Below, one piece after another: positions 54,464 through 64,000 of a DNA stretch of 64,000 bases. How positions within the stretch are numbered: the stretch's first letter is position 1; each line of letters starts with the position of its first letter. The DNA lies in assembly GCA_031769625.1 (NCBI GenBank), contig JAUIMM010000188.1, positions 13,523,501 through 13,587,500 of the forward strand, in the 5' to 3' direction. The translations under genes were made by a program, and so were the position numbers. This DNA comes from Taudactylus pleione. Lineage: Eukaryota; Chordata; Amphibia; Anura; Myobatrachidae. The notes under the pieces were generated by a model. The model did no database searches. It was not told the origin of the DNA and saw only the letters and a list, made by a program, of their open reading frames with translations.

Positions 54464-55340
54464 CACTGGGCTCCCAAACCCATCCTTAGCATGTATTATA
54501 TGTGTACACTAATCTCAGTAAAATTAACAATGTGTGTAACAGAAACACAGCTTCTTTCTGGATGAGACACAACTCAACTGCCTGTCAATAGTAATTAGGT
54601 CACATAACAATCCTATAATGAAAGTACATTTCCTCCAGCTGCTTAACTAAAGGAGAAAACCAGCTCAGATTTACCAGCGAATTGCGCTCACTTACATCAT
54701 TACCAATATGTACAGGAAGGGCCTGACGTTACACTGTCAAATACATATGCAGATATGAGCTTTGCGAGCCAATGTCACTCATAAAGCACGTTCCGATCAC
54801 AATGCTAATACTTCAACTAAAAACATTAGTATAATGTACATAGGAAAAGTGAAGCGCTTGACGCAGAGTTGGAAGCAAACTGAGCCTATATTGCTCAAAT
54901 AAATTGCTCATGCCATTAAATGTCCCGCGCCTGTAGCACCAAAATACAATGTAGAAGCAACTGAGAAGCCCCCACCTGCGGGCAACCATTTACCGAGCGT
55001 GTGCAACTGCAGATTCACGCTTAAGGGACGCTCCGCAAACTGTCGCATGTTACGCTCCATCGCAGCCCCATACTGTTCAATTTGGTGCAAGGCTCTCCAG
55101 AGCAATTAAACAATACAGCTTATCCTGCTGCTCAAGGGCTCAGCCTGAGCGCCTGGATGTCCCTCCAACTTGACCACACAAACACATGGTAGAGAAAGTT
55201 CATTAAGAATACCAATTTGGTGCTCCGGTTCAATGGCTGATGCACTTACAGGACCCACTGACTTCATTACTGCAGTTGAAATAGGACACACGTGTAGAAC
55301 TGAAATCTGGTGAGCGTTTGAGGCACGCGCACAGGATATC
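54464..55340. other. unassigned sequence
   Basis: No gene or repeat recognised. Confidence 0.45.
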
Positions 55341-56469
55341 GGGCCCATATTTACAATATTTGCCAAGGTCCCTCCATTTTTATCTGCAAATACAGCCCCA
55401 TAAGGTTTTTATGGGGGCTACTGTGCTGCCGGATTTACCAAGCTTGGCCCCGATAGGATAACGCCGTCTCCAGATGGCGTTCTCCTATAGTAGCCTATGG
55501 GCTACATTTTCAAAAATATTTTTGAAGAGGAATCTGGAGGATCCCGCTCTCCTCTGGCGACGCGGGCGTCGGCAGCACATTCCGTAGTGTGCGTCTGGGA
55601 CACGAACCAGAAAGCGTTAAGCTATCACCTGCAATTGTAAAAATTGAGTTATCGGGCCATTCATCAAGAGGGCAAAGTAGGAGATATCACAGATATCTCC
55701 TACTTACCTTCCTCTCCCGGAATGGCCCTCTGTCCCCATTCACTAGTATCACAGATACCTCCTACTTACCTTCCTCTGGTGGAATGACCTGCTGTCCCCA
55801 TACACTAGTATCACAGATATCTCCTACTTACCTTCCTCTCCCGGAATGGCCCGCTGTCCCCATACACTAGTATCACAGATACCTCCTACTTACCTTCCTC
55901 TGGTGGAATGGCCCGCTGTCCCCATACACTAGTATCACAGATACCTCCTACTTACCTTCCTCTGGTGGAATGGCCCGCTTTCCCCATACACTAGTATCAC
56001 AGATACCTCCTACTTACCTTCCTCTGGTGGAATGGCCCGCTGTCCCCATACACTAGTATGAGGACAGAATTCATCAAGCTCCGAAAATATCATAATTTTC
56101 GGAGCTCGACTACGGGAGCATTCGCCATCTTCAGATGGCGAATGCTCCGGCATCGCAACCCGCTCCTTCCCTATGGATAGGAGGTCCGGGTTGCGATGTA
56201 GGATCCTTTCGGATCCCTCCGCCCCTGTCCGGCTCCTTCCGCCGGACGTCTGGGCGCTTGTGCGCATGCATAACCTGTAGAAAAGATTAATTGCTCCGAA
56301 ACGGAGCAGTAAAGCCGCTGGCTGGGACAGCCGACATTGCATCAGCTGCCACCGCACCGGAGCAATGATGAATTGCTGCGGTAGCCGCGGCGAGTCAGAA
56401 TGTTAATTATTGAACCCCGATAATTAAAATCGTGAATAGGCAAATGCGGATTGTGACAAATATGTCCCC
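55341..56469. mobile_element. large MITE with serial hairpins and an internal tandem array
   Basis: Left GGGCCCATATTTACAATATT, right, as its inverse, GGGGACATATTTGTCACAAT. Stems: GATAACGCCGTCTCCAGATG/GCGTTCTCCTAT, AGCTCCGAAAATATCATAAT with TTTTCGGAGCT (56091-56105), GGAGCATTCGCCATCTTCAG with ATGGCGAATGCTCC (56116-56149), CGCAACCCGCTCCTTCCCTA with its partner. The flanking 3-bp duplication is not clear. Confidence 0.55.
55686..56057. repeat. 62-bp tandem array, 6 copies
   Basis: ATCACAGATATCTCCTACTT plus ACCTTCCTCTCCCGGAATGG and a CCCGCTGTCCCCATACACTAGT end repeats at 55686, 55748, 55810, 55872, 55934 and 55996. Copies 1 and 3 carry GATATC and CTCCCGG; copies 2, 4, 5 and 6 carry GATACC and CTGGTGG. 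Confidence 0.95.
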
Positions 56470-57567
56470 TAAAACCAAGAGCTACAGTGATAACGTTGGA
56501 ATATGCGGTTGTGGTCCTGCTGCCACGTTACAGTACAAACTAATATATGGGCTTCGAAAGTGGCCCTTGTTTCTGGGCTGTCATCTCACACCAGAAGAAA
56601 CGAGCATTTAATAGGTTTCTCCTAAAGGGCATGAAAACCGCACGTTGTCTTTGGACACACGCTTGTACTTTCCATTGACGGATTCACGGAACTCCCGGCA
56701 GCAGCCCCTACTATTTCCTTGTTGACACAGAAGCGTAGACACAGAGAGGGACTGTGCAGTCACTATCGCTGGGGTGGAAAATCAAATAGAATTCATTTGT
56801 AACATTTAAAAAAAAAAAGATTCTCTAATACCTATATAAAAAAAAGGAAGTCTGTTCGCTAATGGAAATTTTTAGCAGCGAGGCGTACTCATTGACACCC
56901 AGGTTTGGATAAATAAATAACATGAATGTCTCTTTGTGAAGTCAATTTGTAGAAAAAAAAAAGAAAGAAATGAAAAAAAAAAAAAAAATATGCAACAAGG
57001 AGGAGAAATATTTAGCATCAGACACAAATTGTGCCTTTCCCCTGCTCGCAGTCAGGACTAAATTCAGGTCATCACAGTAACCCGAAATAAACAATGTACA
57101 AGAGACAGGAGGCCGCCTACAATACGGATGCCGCGACCGTGTGCACATCACGGAAGAATTCTGCTTTTAAAATATCTACCAAATAATAGAACGCTTTTGG
57201 GCTGATTCGGACCCCTATGCTGCTGGGAGCGCTGTAGCGTATTTTTTCGTAAGCGCGCCTGCGATTTGACACTAATGCTAGCAGAGGCCCTAGCCCTGGT
57301 GTACAAGCATTCGTCTGAATGCATCAGGTCTGGGGCTCCCACTTTGTCCGTCTTTAGAAGCAACCGCCAGACGCACCATGGAAACTTGTACCAGGCCCAT
57401 GATAGGTGCACATCTCCGTCAGAGTATGGCCTCCAATGTAAGCCATTAAGTGTCTGAGGTCGTAACCAGTTATGCGACACGCGTGCACCTGAACAGCCAG
57501 CTCCTAGTCACAGGGCAGGAGTATCCAATACATTACAGACACCGCGCATCTAAAACGGTTCTGCGAC
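56470..57567. other. unassigned sequence
   Basis: A-runs near 56809 and 56972. No recognisable repeats or domains in the minus-strand frames 56942-57480. Confidence 0.45.
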
Positions 57568-57570
57568 TAT

Positions 57571-58337
57571 GGGGCGTATTCAATTAGTTTTGCATCGGCG
57601 AGAGAGTTCTGTCTGACTCACTTTTCGCCGCCTTCGCGTGTTTTGGACTCGTAAACTTTTCGTACACGCTCCCGATTTACTCCGTATTTAATTACCAAAC
57701 AGGCGAAAATGGGACTCGATGAATGTGAACCAGGCAAAAAGTGCAGGATGAATTGGGCGAATCAATCTGTACACCAGAAAAAGATGGGCTGACTTCGGAA
57801 ATCATTATGGTAGTTTAGTATTAGCCCTAATTGAACTAGTTGGGGTACTTAAGTGGTGGTAATTGGTTGCTATTAGCGTCTTGGTAAAAGAGGTGAAGAA
57901 TGGCATGAAGCAGTGTTTTTGGAGCAAATAAGTTGTCCCATCAAATTTGGGGTGCTTGAAAATGGGTACTAGCATATTTTATGGTCTCTAAAGTGAAGTT
58001 TTCGAAAAAGTGAAATTCCTCCGTCATACAAACACCTGCAATCCCAAAAACACTTGACCCCTTCTTAGAGCACCCCCAGAAGCTTATTTCACTAGTTTTT
58101 GAAGTTGTCCCCAAGGGTTCTGAGTGTCTTCCCAACATCTGCACCCCTAAATATACATTTTGCACTTTTTTTCTCCTGCTATTCTATGGAGAAAAAAATA
58201 TTGCCTATTTCAGTGCACTGACTTTCCGTTAGGCGATAACGGAGAGGAATTGAATACGGAGATAAATTTTCAGGCTAAATTTTTGCCCAAAAAAAAACGG
58301 GTGAAAATGGCTTTTTGCACCTAATTGAATACGGAGC
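57571..58337. mobile_element. MITE, GGGGCGTATTCAATTAG family
   Basis: Left GGGGCGTATTCAATTAGTTT, right ACCTAATTGAATACGGAGC, flanked by TAT (57568-57570, 58338-58340). The middle contains TTGGGGTACTTAAGTGG, AAAATGGGTACTAGC and CACCCCCAGAAGCTTATTTC, resembling blocks of 22555-23363 in inverse order. Confidence 0.8.
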
Positions 58338-58454
58338 TATGTGCGTAAACACCACGGAGAAAAATGAACACATATAAAACATTATACAAAGCTATATATT
58401 TAACTGTACCAGAAAAGTGTTTGGTAATTAGTCTGCATGAGACCAGGGCAATGT

Positions 58455-58690
58455 GTTGAGTTTGTATGTGTTCTCCGTGTTTGTATGGGTTTCTCTGGAT
58501 GCTCCACTTCAGCAGGCAAATTGATAGTTGAAATGGCATCAGAGCCGCAATGACACCGCGTGTTTTCTGCCGGTCGTAGGGAAATTAGGCTGCAAGCTCC
58601 GCTGGGAAAGAGCGGTCTCTGTATCATGACAGTCCTCTAACTGTACAGCACGACAGGACAGGTCGGAGCTATATAAGTGGAATATTACTC
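58455..58690 (+). mobile_element. old SINE copy
   Basis: GTTGAGTTTGTATGTGTTCT, TGTATGGGTTTCTCTGGATG, GGGAAATTAGGCTGCAAGCT and TCGGAGCTATATAAGTGG follow the SINE order (central domain then tail) with high divergence. Confidence 0.5.
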
Positions 58691-60553
58691 TTCGCATTGG
58701 TGGAACCATTTATTTATAACCTATATTCCTCCTAGGAGCTTGATAACGTGTACATATAGCAAGAGAAGTCACTGGTATAACAGTGGGAACAAAGAAAAAA
58801 AAAAAATGGAGGACAATGTAAAGAATAGTTATCACCTGAATGCAGTCAGGGAATGGTAACGATGATAGGACTATAGGTAGACACTTGTGCTAAAATGCCA
58901 GCAAGTTCCAGGGCCCCACAGGCTTTGGAAGCTTAGCTGTCAATCACACTTATGTCACTTCACTCCGCACAGAGGACAGCAGCCATGACAGACGGTGACT
59001 GACAGCCTCACTTGCAAAGTGGTTCTGGAGCACTGACCTGCATGTTTGACATACGTCCGCAGACACGGTGGTCCAAAGCACGGCCCACACCCACGGGACA
59101 GTCTCTTCCTCAGCTTGTCCACCCTTGTCAGTCAGGCAACAAGTAGGCCGGGTGAAGAATTACTTCAAAAGAGGACGGCAGGTAGCAGAGCGCAATATAG
59201 CCGGGAAACACAGGGAATCCCCAGCTAACATCTTGCTGAAAGCAGTCTCCGCTCAGACGCAGTGAGGGGAATGTTTAGCACATCAGCCTGAGCTGACAGG
59301 CGCTGACTGACGGCATGTACTTCATGTAACAGCTGACTTCAGCAGGTGACAGGAATTTCAGACCTGGGAAACCATTTACCACTCAGAAAGCGTTCCTGGG
59401 AAGCGTGCGGCTGCTATGAGGAAATAAAGCTGGGATTTCTATCGTTTTTAATTCATGTAACCCTAGGGTACAGGATCCCTATTGTAATCATATTCAGCTC
59501 AGTGATAAGATGGAAGCACACGCTTATTCCACGTGTTTGTTCCAGGGCAGAGCGTATACTACATAAGATGCACTACATCTTGCATTGCAATGACACCAGC
59601 AGGCCCCAATGTAGCAGAAAGAGGACCCATCCCACCAGACTAATAAGGGCTGGACTGCCGGACCGCGATCCATTTGGGCCAGGACGTCGGCAGATGGCGC
59701 AATGGCAGGACAGCCAATACATTTGGGGGGGTTAAACTGCCATAGACCAATTATCTGAATAATATTTCACAACAGGCAGAGAAAGGCAAAACATTTTATC
59801 ATTTAATTTTGTACTATTATTACGAAATGCGACCGTTTCATTAGTACACAAGCTTTCCATTCAAGCCGCCAAGAGGATAGAATGTCGTGAGCGCGCAATC
59901 CGAGACGCAGATTGTCGCTATCCCACGCTAGCCACTTCTATTTAACGATGATAATAGCTACTACGATTCCCAAATTTGTCCGGGTTAACTCAGAAGGTGA
60001 GCCACATTGAATAACCCATAAAGTAACCCAACCAGTTCTCACTCAGTGCAGACAGGTGAGAGTCTGGCTCTGCACAGACACTAATACACTTATAGTGCAA
60101 AGAGCGTAAACCCCAGGATAGAGTGTGAAGTCTAATAAATAATCGTCCTGCCCAAGAACTGTTCCCACTTGGTGGTGTTCTCGAGACAGGTCGTCCGCTA
60201 CCACTGCTCTCATAAACAGTCTGGGTGGCAACCTGGGAAAGGAGACTGTCCCTGCCCATCTTATAATGACCTGTTTGTCATGTCGAGGTCTTTCACAACC
60301 TAATCACAGTAATACGTGGTTTATGCAAGTCCTGCAGACTCAGCATAGGTGGTGTTTAAAGGGCAGGGCAATGTCAAAAGGTCACATTACAAATAGAAGC
60401 CGGCCACATACCTAGGTAACAAAAAGATTTAGAAGTTCCGCCAGGTCACTGCTGTTGTCATTGGGGCCTTTCAGTGCATCAGGCTTCCTACTGCATTTGT
60501 GGACACATCCGCACAAAAGTACATCTTTGCACCAATGGATGTGGGAGTATCAG
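58691..60553. other. unassigned sequence
   Basis: No repeat ends or domains recognised, including in the plus frame 59346-59735 (129 aa). An A-run near 58794. Confidence 0.45.
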
Positions 60554-60556
60554 TAA

Positions 60557-60914
60557 TGGTGCGTACACACTGGGCGATTAAAGTGGACGACTGAACGATA
60601 ACGATATAGTTATCGTTCAGTCGTCCACTTTATCATCCATTTTTAACACAAAAACGATGAACGATAACGACGATGCGCGTTCCCGCGGGTCGTTCGTCAT
60701 CATCATTCATCGGGTTAACATGCAGGCCAACCTGACGATGTCGTCAGGTTGCTGCATGTTATGGAATGGGGGAGAGAGTCCGGCGCTGAACGATATCGTT
60801 AATGATATCGTTCAGCGGCTGTGCTCAATGTCATGAACGACATTGAGCACACCCTGCCGGGGACACACTAGACGATATCGTTCAGGAAGCATATCGTCTA
60901 GTGTGTACGCACCA
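60557..60914. mobile_element. serial-hairpin MITE, TGGTGCGTACACACTGGGCG type copy
   Basis: Left TGGTGCGTACACACTGGGCG, right CTAGTGTGTACGCACCA, flanked by TAA (60554-60556, 60915-60917). Consecutive stems: AAAGTGGACGACTGAACGAT with ATCGTTCAGTCGTCCACTTT (60580-60632), ATGCAGGCCAACCTGACGAT with its partner, CGCTGAACGATATCG with CGATATCGTTCAGCG, GCTCAATGTCATGAACGACA, ACACTAGACGATATCG. Confidence 0.9.
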
Positions 60915-60923
60915 TAAGTGTTA

Positions 60924-61222
60924 AGGTGCCCATCCATTGCAGATCTGAAAACAACTGCACGAGTACGACATTGTAATCGTGCAGACGTTTGTCAGTCTGT
61001 GATGAGCCTGCACTGAATGAGCAGTCGTTCAGCGCAGGGTCATCAATCATCTGCAAACACGCTGAACCTGACAATATCGGAAGGTTGTCCAGCACGTTTG
61101 CACGATGATAGATATCTAAACGACCAGTGGGCAGGCACATCGCTGGTCGTTTTAGACATTTTTGCAAACGATTGAATGATCGTTATAATTCAACTTAATC
61201 ATCTAGTAGTGGATGGGCACCT
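60924..61222. mobile_element. serial-hairpin MITE (AGGTGCCCATCCA)
   Basis: Left AGGTGCCCATCCATTGC, right TAGTGGATGGGCACCT, with TTA duplications (60921-60923, 61223-61225). Stems: TGCACGAGTACGACATTGTA with TCGTGCA, CAAACACGCTGAACCTGAC with TTGTCCAGCACGTTTG, AAACGACCAGTGGGC with GCTGGTCGTTTT. It starts 6 bases after the previous element's duplication. Confidence 0.9.
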
Positions 61223-61225
61223 TTA

Positions 61226-62974
61226 GGGTCCTCTAGCTTAGGGCTGCTACGCATTTTCTTTATCTATGAACAAACCTATTTGTCCCTTAATCTGTTCAGA
61301 TACGAGGATTGATTACCACAAAGCACGAGGAACATTTTTTTGCTGGCTCAATTAATAACCACACTGACATTTCTCCCATGTTCCCGACCTTGGCCTGGCC
61401 TTGCTTCCTTCTCACAGTAAATAAACAGGCCGGCAAGGGACACTGCAATGACTCAGCGCTGCACTGGTAATCTGAAATGAGGTCCCATAGTTGCTGTATG
61501 TTCACGGAGTTGCAACTCTCAGGTACGAGCCTATATATTCCACACCCAAGTCATTTTAAGAACGTATTATCTTATAAACACTCCATATTTTGCAAAAGTT
61601 GCATGGCAGCATGTGAGATCAATAACATTATTAAAAGTTACCTGAAGGCTGGACCTCAATTTGAAGATATAATAAGTCTCCTCTAAATTCTTGGTCCTTG
61701 TACACACTTTTCTGTAACTACCTACGCACACTAAAGCCATGAGTGCCTCCAACTCTTTATCAGTAGTTTTGGAGACTGGTAGTGTGACATGCATGGGAAA
61801 AAAAGTATTCCACCATGATATTTTTTTTTTTTTTTGTCCTTTAATAGGTTCAGTGAACTTGTTGCATAAATACATTTGTAAACAGCCAGTATATAACCTT
61901 TTTATATACGCCTCCTTGCATTTCAAAAGGTAGCAGCCTTTTTTTCCTCTTTAAACATGAGTCAAATAGCAGTTTCCACTAGATAAACACAAGCTATATA
62001 ATGTATTGGAATTTGCTTATGGTTTTTGGTTGGTGGAAGTAGATGTTATAATTACAGAGCGCCTGTCACCAACACACTGGTTCCTCGAATGATGACTGTC
62101 GGTTTAATCCACTCAATCACTTTAAATCCCTTTACATTCTTAACGCTGAAAAGCTCCCGGAATGTTTGCAGTTACAAAGCGGATCTAATGTCAATATGGC
62201 CACCCCCGCCAGACTGTGCGGACTGCGGGCAAACAGGTAGAAAAGAAAGGTTTCCCTCACACATCGTGCAAAGTACACAACAACATGTATTATCCAATGA
62301 TCAGCGACATTCGAGGCTACATCAGATTTTTTTTTTTATATATATATCTTTGCAAAAATAAATTGTGCAAATACTTCCACGTTACTGGCGTTTATTTTTT
62401 ATTTGACACCTGACTCATCCCAATTGTAAACCAGCTTCTCTAGCAAAACAGTGCTGTAAGGTGCTCAGCTTCAACTGTGCTCTACTTGCAAGAGTCAGTG
62501 TAAAAACACTTTCACGTCAGAGGTCTGGTCACTGCCTAATATGAGCCACAAGAGCCTACTGACCATTCTCTAGGACCCCTGTATCACAGTATAGCGGATC
62601 TAGGCCCTTCTTAAGGCTGTAATAGCCAGCAAGCAATAGCAGCCCGCACCAAATGCTGATTGGACAGTGGAAGGTTAGAAGGGGTGGAGCACCTCAAACA
62701 AGGTCTGGGACAAATATTCATTTAAATAAGTTTGCATTCAAAAAGCAACTTCAGTAAACCCCTGTATTGGCAACCATGGAAAGCACAGAACTGTTTTTAT
62801 TATCATCATCATCGATTCCTGTGTAAGAATTGACTTGCTCCCTTAACTGTTCACTATCTTCTAAATAAAAAAATAAAAAAAATATGAAACCTAAAATATT
62901 TTGATACATTTAGGAGTAGTCGTTCCCCTTTATCACATTTCTAAGATCCTGTACACGTTGTTTAAAGTTTACTC
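61226..62974. other. unassigned, partly single-copy sequence
   Basis: T-runs near 61821 and 62327. 61690-61960 (ACTACCTACGCACACTAAAG, TGACATGCATGGG) looks non-repetitive. No domain in the frames here. Confidence 0.4.
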
Positions 62975-62977
62975 TAA

Positions 62978-63295
62978 AGGCGGGTATCCATTACTAGATA
63001 TACAAACGAGAGCACGATTACGACATTTCAATCGTGCTCTCGTTTGTATATCTAGCGATGTGCCTAGACTGAACGTTCACTCGTTCAGTCCAGGCACATC
63101 CATCATCCCCGTACATGCTGAACCTGACGAGATCGTCAGGTTGACCAGCATGTACGGGCGATGTCGGAAGCGACCAGCGTGCACGCGCGACGCTGGTCGC
63201 TTCCGACCAAAACATGCCCGATTTGCAAGCAATTGCACGATAATGACGTCGTTATCGTGCAATCGCTTGCTAAAATCGCCTAATGGATACTCCCT
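62978..63295. mobile_element. serial-hairpin MITE (AGGCGGGTATCCATTA)
   Basis: Left AGGCGGGTATCCATTACTAG, right CTAATGGATACTCCCT, preceded by TAA and followed by TTA. Stems are long and almost perfect: TAGATATACAAACGAGAGCA with its inverse (62995-63054), TGTGCCTAGACTGAACG with CGTTCAGTCCAGGCACA, CCCCGTACATGCTGAACCTG with CAGCATGTACGGG, GTCGGAAGCGACCAGCG with CGCTGGTCGCTTCCGAC, AAGCAATTGCACGATAATGA with its inverse. Confidence 0.9.
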
Positions 63296-63384
63296 TTAGA
63301 GATGTTCTGTGTAAGACACAGCCCATTGGAACAGCAAAATAGAATAGTCATTTCTGATTGAGATCTTCGCACAGTTTACCATGC

Positions 63385-63533
63385 CCAACTTGCCTACACA
63401 CTCTTGGAAGGTGCGAGAAGTCCCCCCCCCTCCCCTCCCCAGATGAATGGGCGGATCTTTTGCATCCTGCCCATTTCCAAAGAATATGGGGAGGGTGGGG
63501 AGCCAACACCAGCCATAATGGGTCCATATGGAC
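63385..63533. mobile_element. TACTTGCC-type MITE, partial
   Basis: CAACTTGCCTACACACTCTT, GGTGCGAGAAGTCCCC matches a left arm of the 31134 family. GGGCGGATC / GATGAATGGGCGG follows. No right end before the hAT start at 63534. Confidence 0.45.
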
Positions 63534-63773
63534 TAGAGATGTGCGGGTATAGTTCTCAGAGAACCAACAACAACAACAACCGAATTTAGGTGTTCCGAGT
63601 CCCGGTTTGAATCTTTCCGCAGTTCGGAACAAGTATTTAAAAAACGCACTCCAGTTTTGGATTGCTTACTGACAGGTCAAAATGGTGTCATTTTAGCTGG
63701 GTTTTTTTGTGTTTGTTTGCTTGTTTTTTTTAAATGCAGATCTAAAACAAAAACACACATGCGGGTGGTTTTA
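63534..63773. mobile_element. hAT left end (TAGAGATGTGCGGG)
   Basis: TAGAGATGTGCGGGTATAGT, TCTCAGAGAACC, then (CAA)n and CCGAGTCCCGGTTTGAATC. The same end family as 6454 and 30929. The right end is missing; the copy stops at a truncated MITE. Confidence 0.7.
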
Positions 63774-63776
63774 AAA

Positions 63777-63928
63777 ACCCATGATAAGGTGCCAGCCAAT
63801 CAGCTCCCAACTGTCATTTTTCAAACACAGCCTGTGAGATGACAGTTGGGAGCTGATTGGCTGGCACCTTATCACTTTCTCATCACTTATCACTCTGTCT
63901 CCTAACACTGCTTAGTAAATAGACCCCA
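63777..63928. mobile_element. GGGGTCTATTTACTAA hairpin MITE, left-truncated
   Basis: Begins inside the left arm (GATAAGGTGCCAGCCAATCA) and runs to TGCTTAGTAAATAGACCCC. The outer 35 bases of the left arm are gone, consistent with a deletion shared with the hAT fragment before it. Confidence 0.85.
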
Positions 63929-64000
63929 TAGAATTTGACGGCAGATAAGAGCCACTTGGCCCATCTAGTCTGCCCCTTTTTTAAACATATTGTTACCTCA
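63929..64000 (-). mobile_element. CR1-like LINE 3' tail, cut by window edge
   Basis: The reverse complement ends TGACGGCAG..., that is TGGGCCAAGTGGCTCTTATC then TGCCGTCAAATTCTAT. This is the same 3' signature as at 1215-1270, on the opposite strand. The rest lies beyond 64000. Confidence 0.8.

Overview
This window looks like a vertebrate, probably anuran amphibian, genomic segment. It is AT-rich intergenic DNA without compact gene packing. It carries CR1-type and L2-type non-LTR retrotransposon remnants, tRNA-derived SINEs whose 3' end resembles the L2 tail, hAT elements, and a dense set of short inverted-repeat elements (MITEs). The frog assignment is inference from the style of the repeats; the vertebrate assignment is safer. 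I found no convincing host protein-coding exon, rRNA gene or functional tRNA gene. The open frames I examined are mostly chance, or by-products of tandem repeats whose period is a multiple of three.

Layout. 1-1.3 kb: a decayed CR1-like LINE split by a hAT-like element with telomere-like (TTAGGG-like) filling. 2.6-6.4 kb: stacked small MITEs, a 26-bp tandem array, a 21-bp minisatellite and nested elements. 6.45-8.92 kb: a 2.47-kb hAT element with 8-bp target duplication and a broken transposase start carrying a BED-finger-like motif. 10.7-15.3 kb: three-deep nesting, followed by two copies of an element built from consecutive hairpins. 17.9-25.3 kb: more MITEs and an inverted paralogue of the element at 13.7 kb. 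25.7-37.7 kb: a possible Ty3/gypsy RNase H scrap, a full SINE, hAT-type elements and an L2 RT 3' fragment on the minus strand. 42-49.9 kb: SINEs, long Harbinger-like MITEs and the third serial-hairpin copy. 53-64 kb: 42-bp and 62-bp tandem arrays, several serial-hairpin MITEs and, at the right edge, the tail of a second CR1 on the minus strand.

The pieces fit one picture. Many MITEs end in GGGCC-, GGGG- or TGGTGCG-type inverted repeats and sit between 3-bp duplications of TTA, TAA or TAT, as expected of PIF/Harbinger-mobilised elements. A second class has 8-bp duplications, as expected of hAT. Within-window paralogues supply empty sites for several insertions. The most unusual signal is that one MITE family (about 12.8, 14.7 and 45.8 kb) is a chain of consecutive stem-loops. 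Arm sequences differ between copies, yet the two arms of a stem changed together, so pairing is preserved. Several single-copy stretches between repeats hold nothing I can recognise; a few read like conserved non-coding DNA but cannot be tested here.
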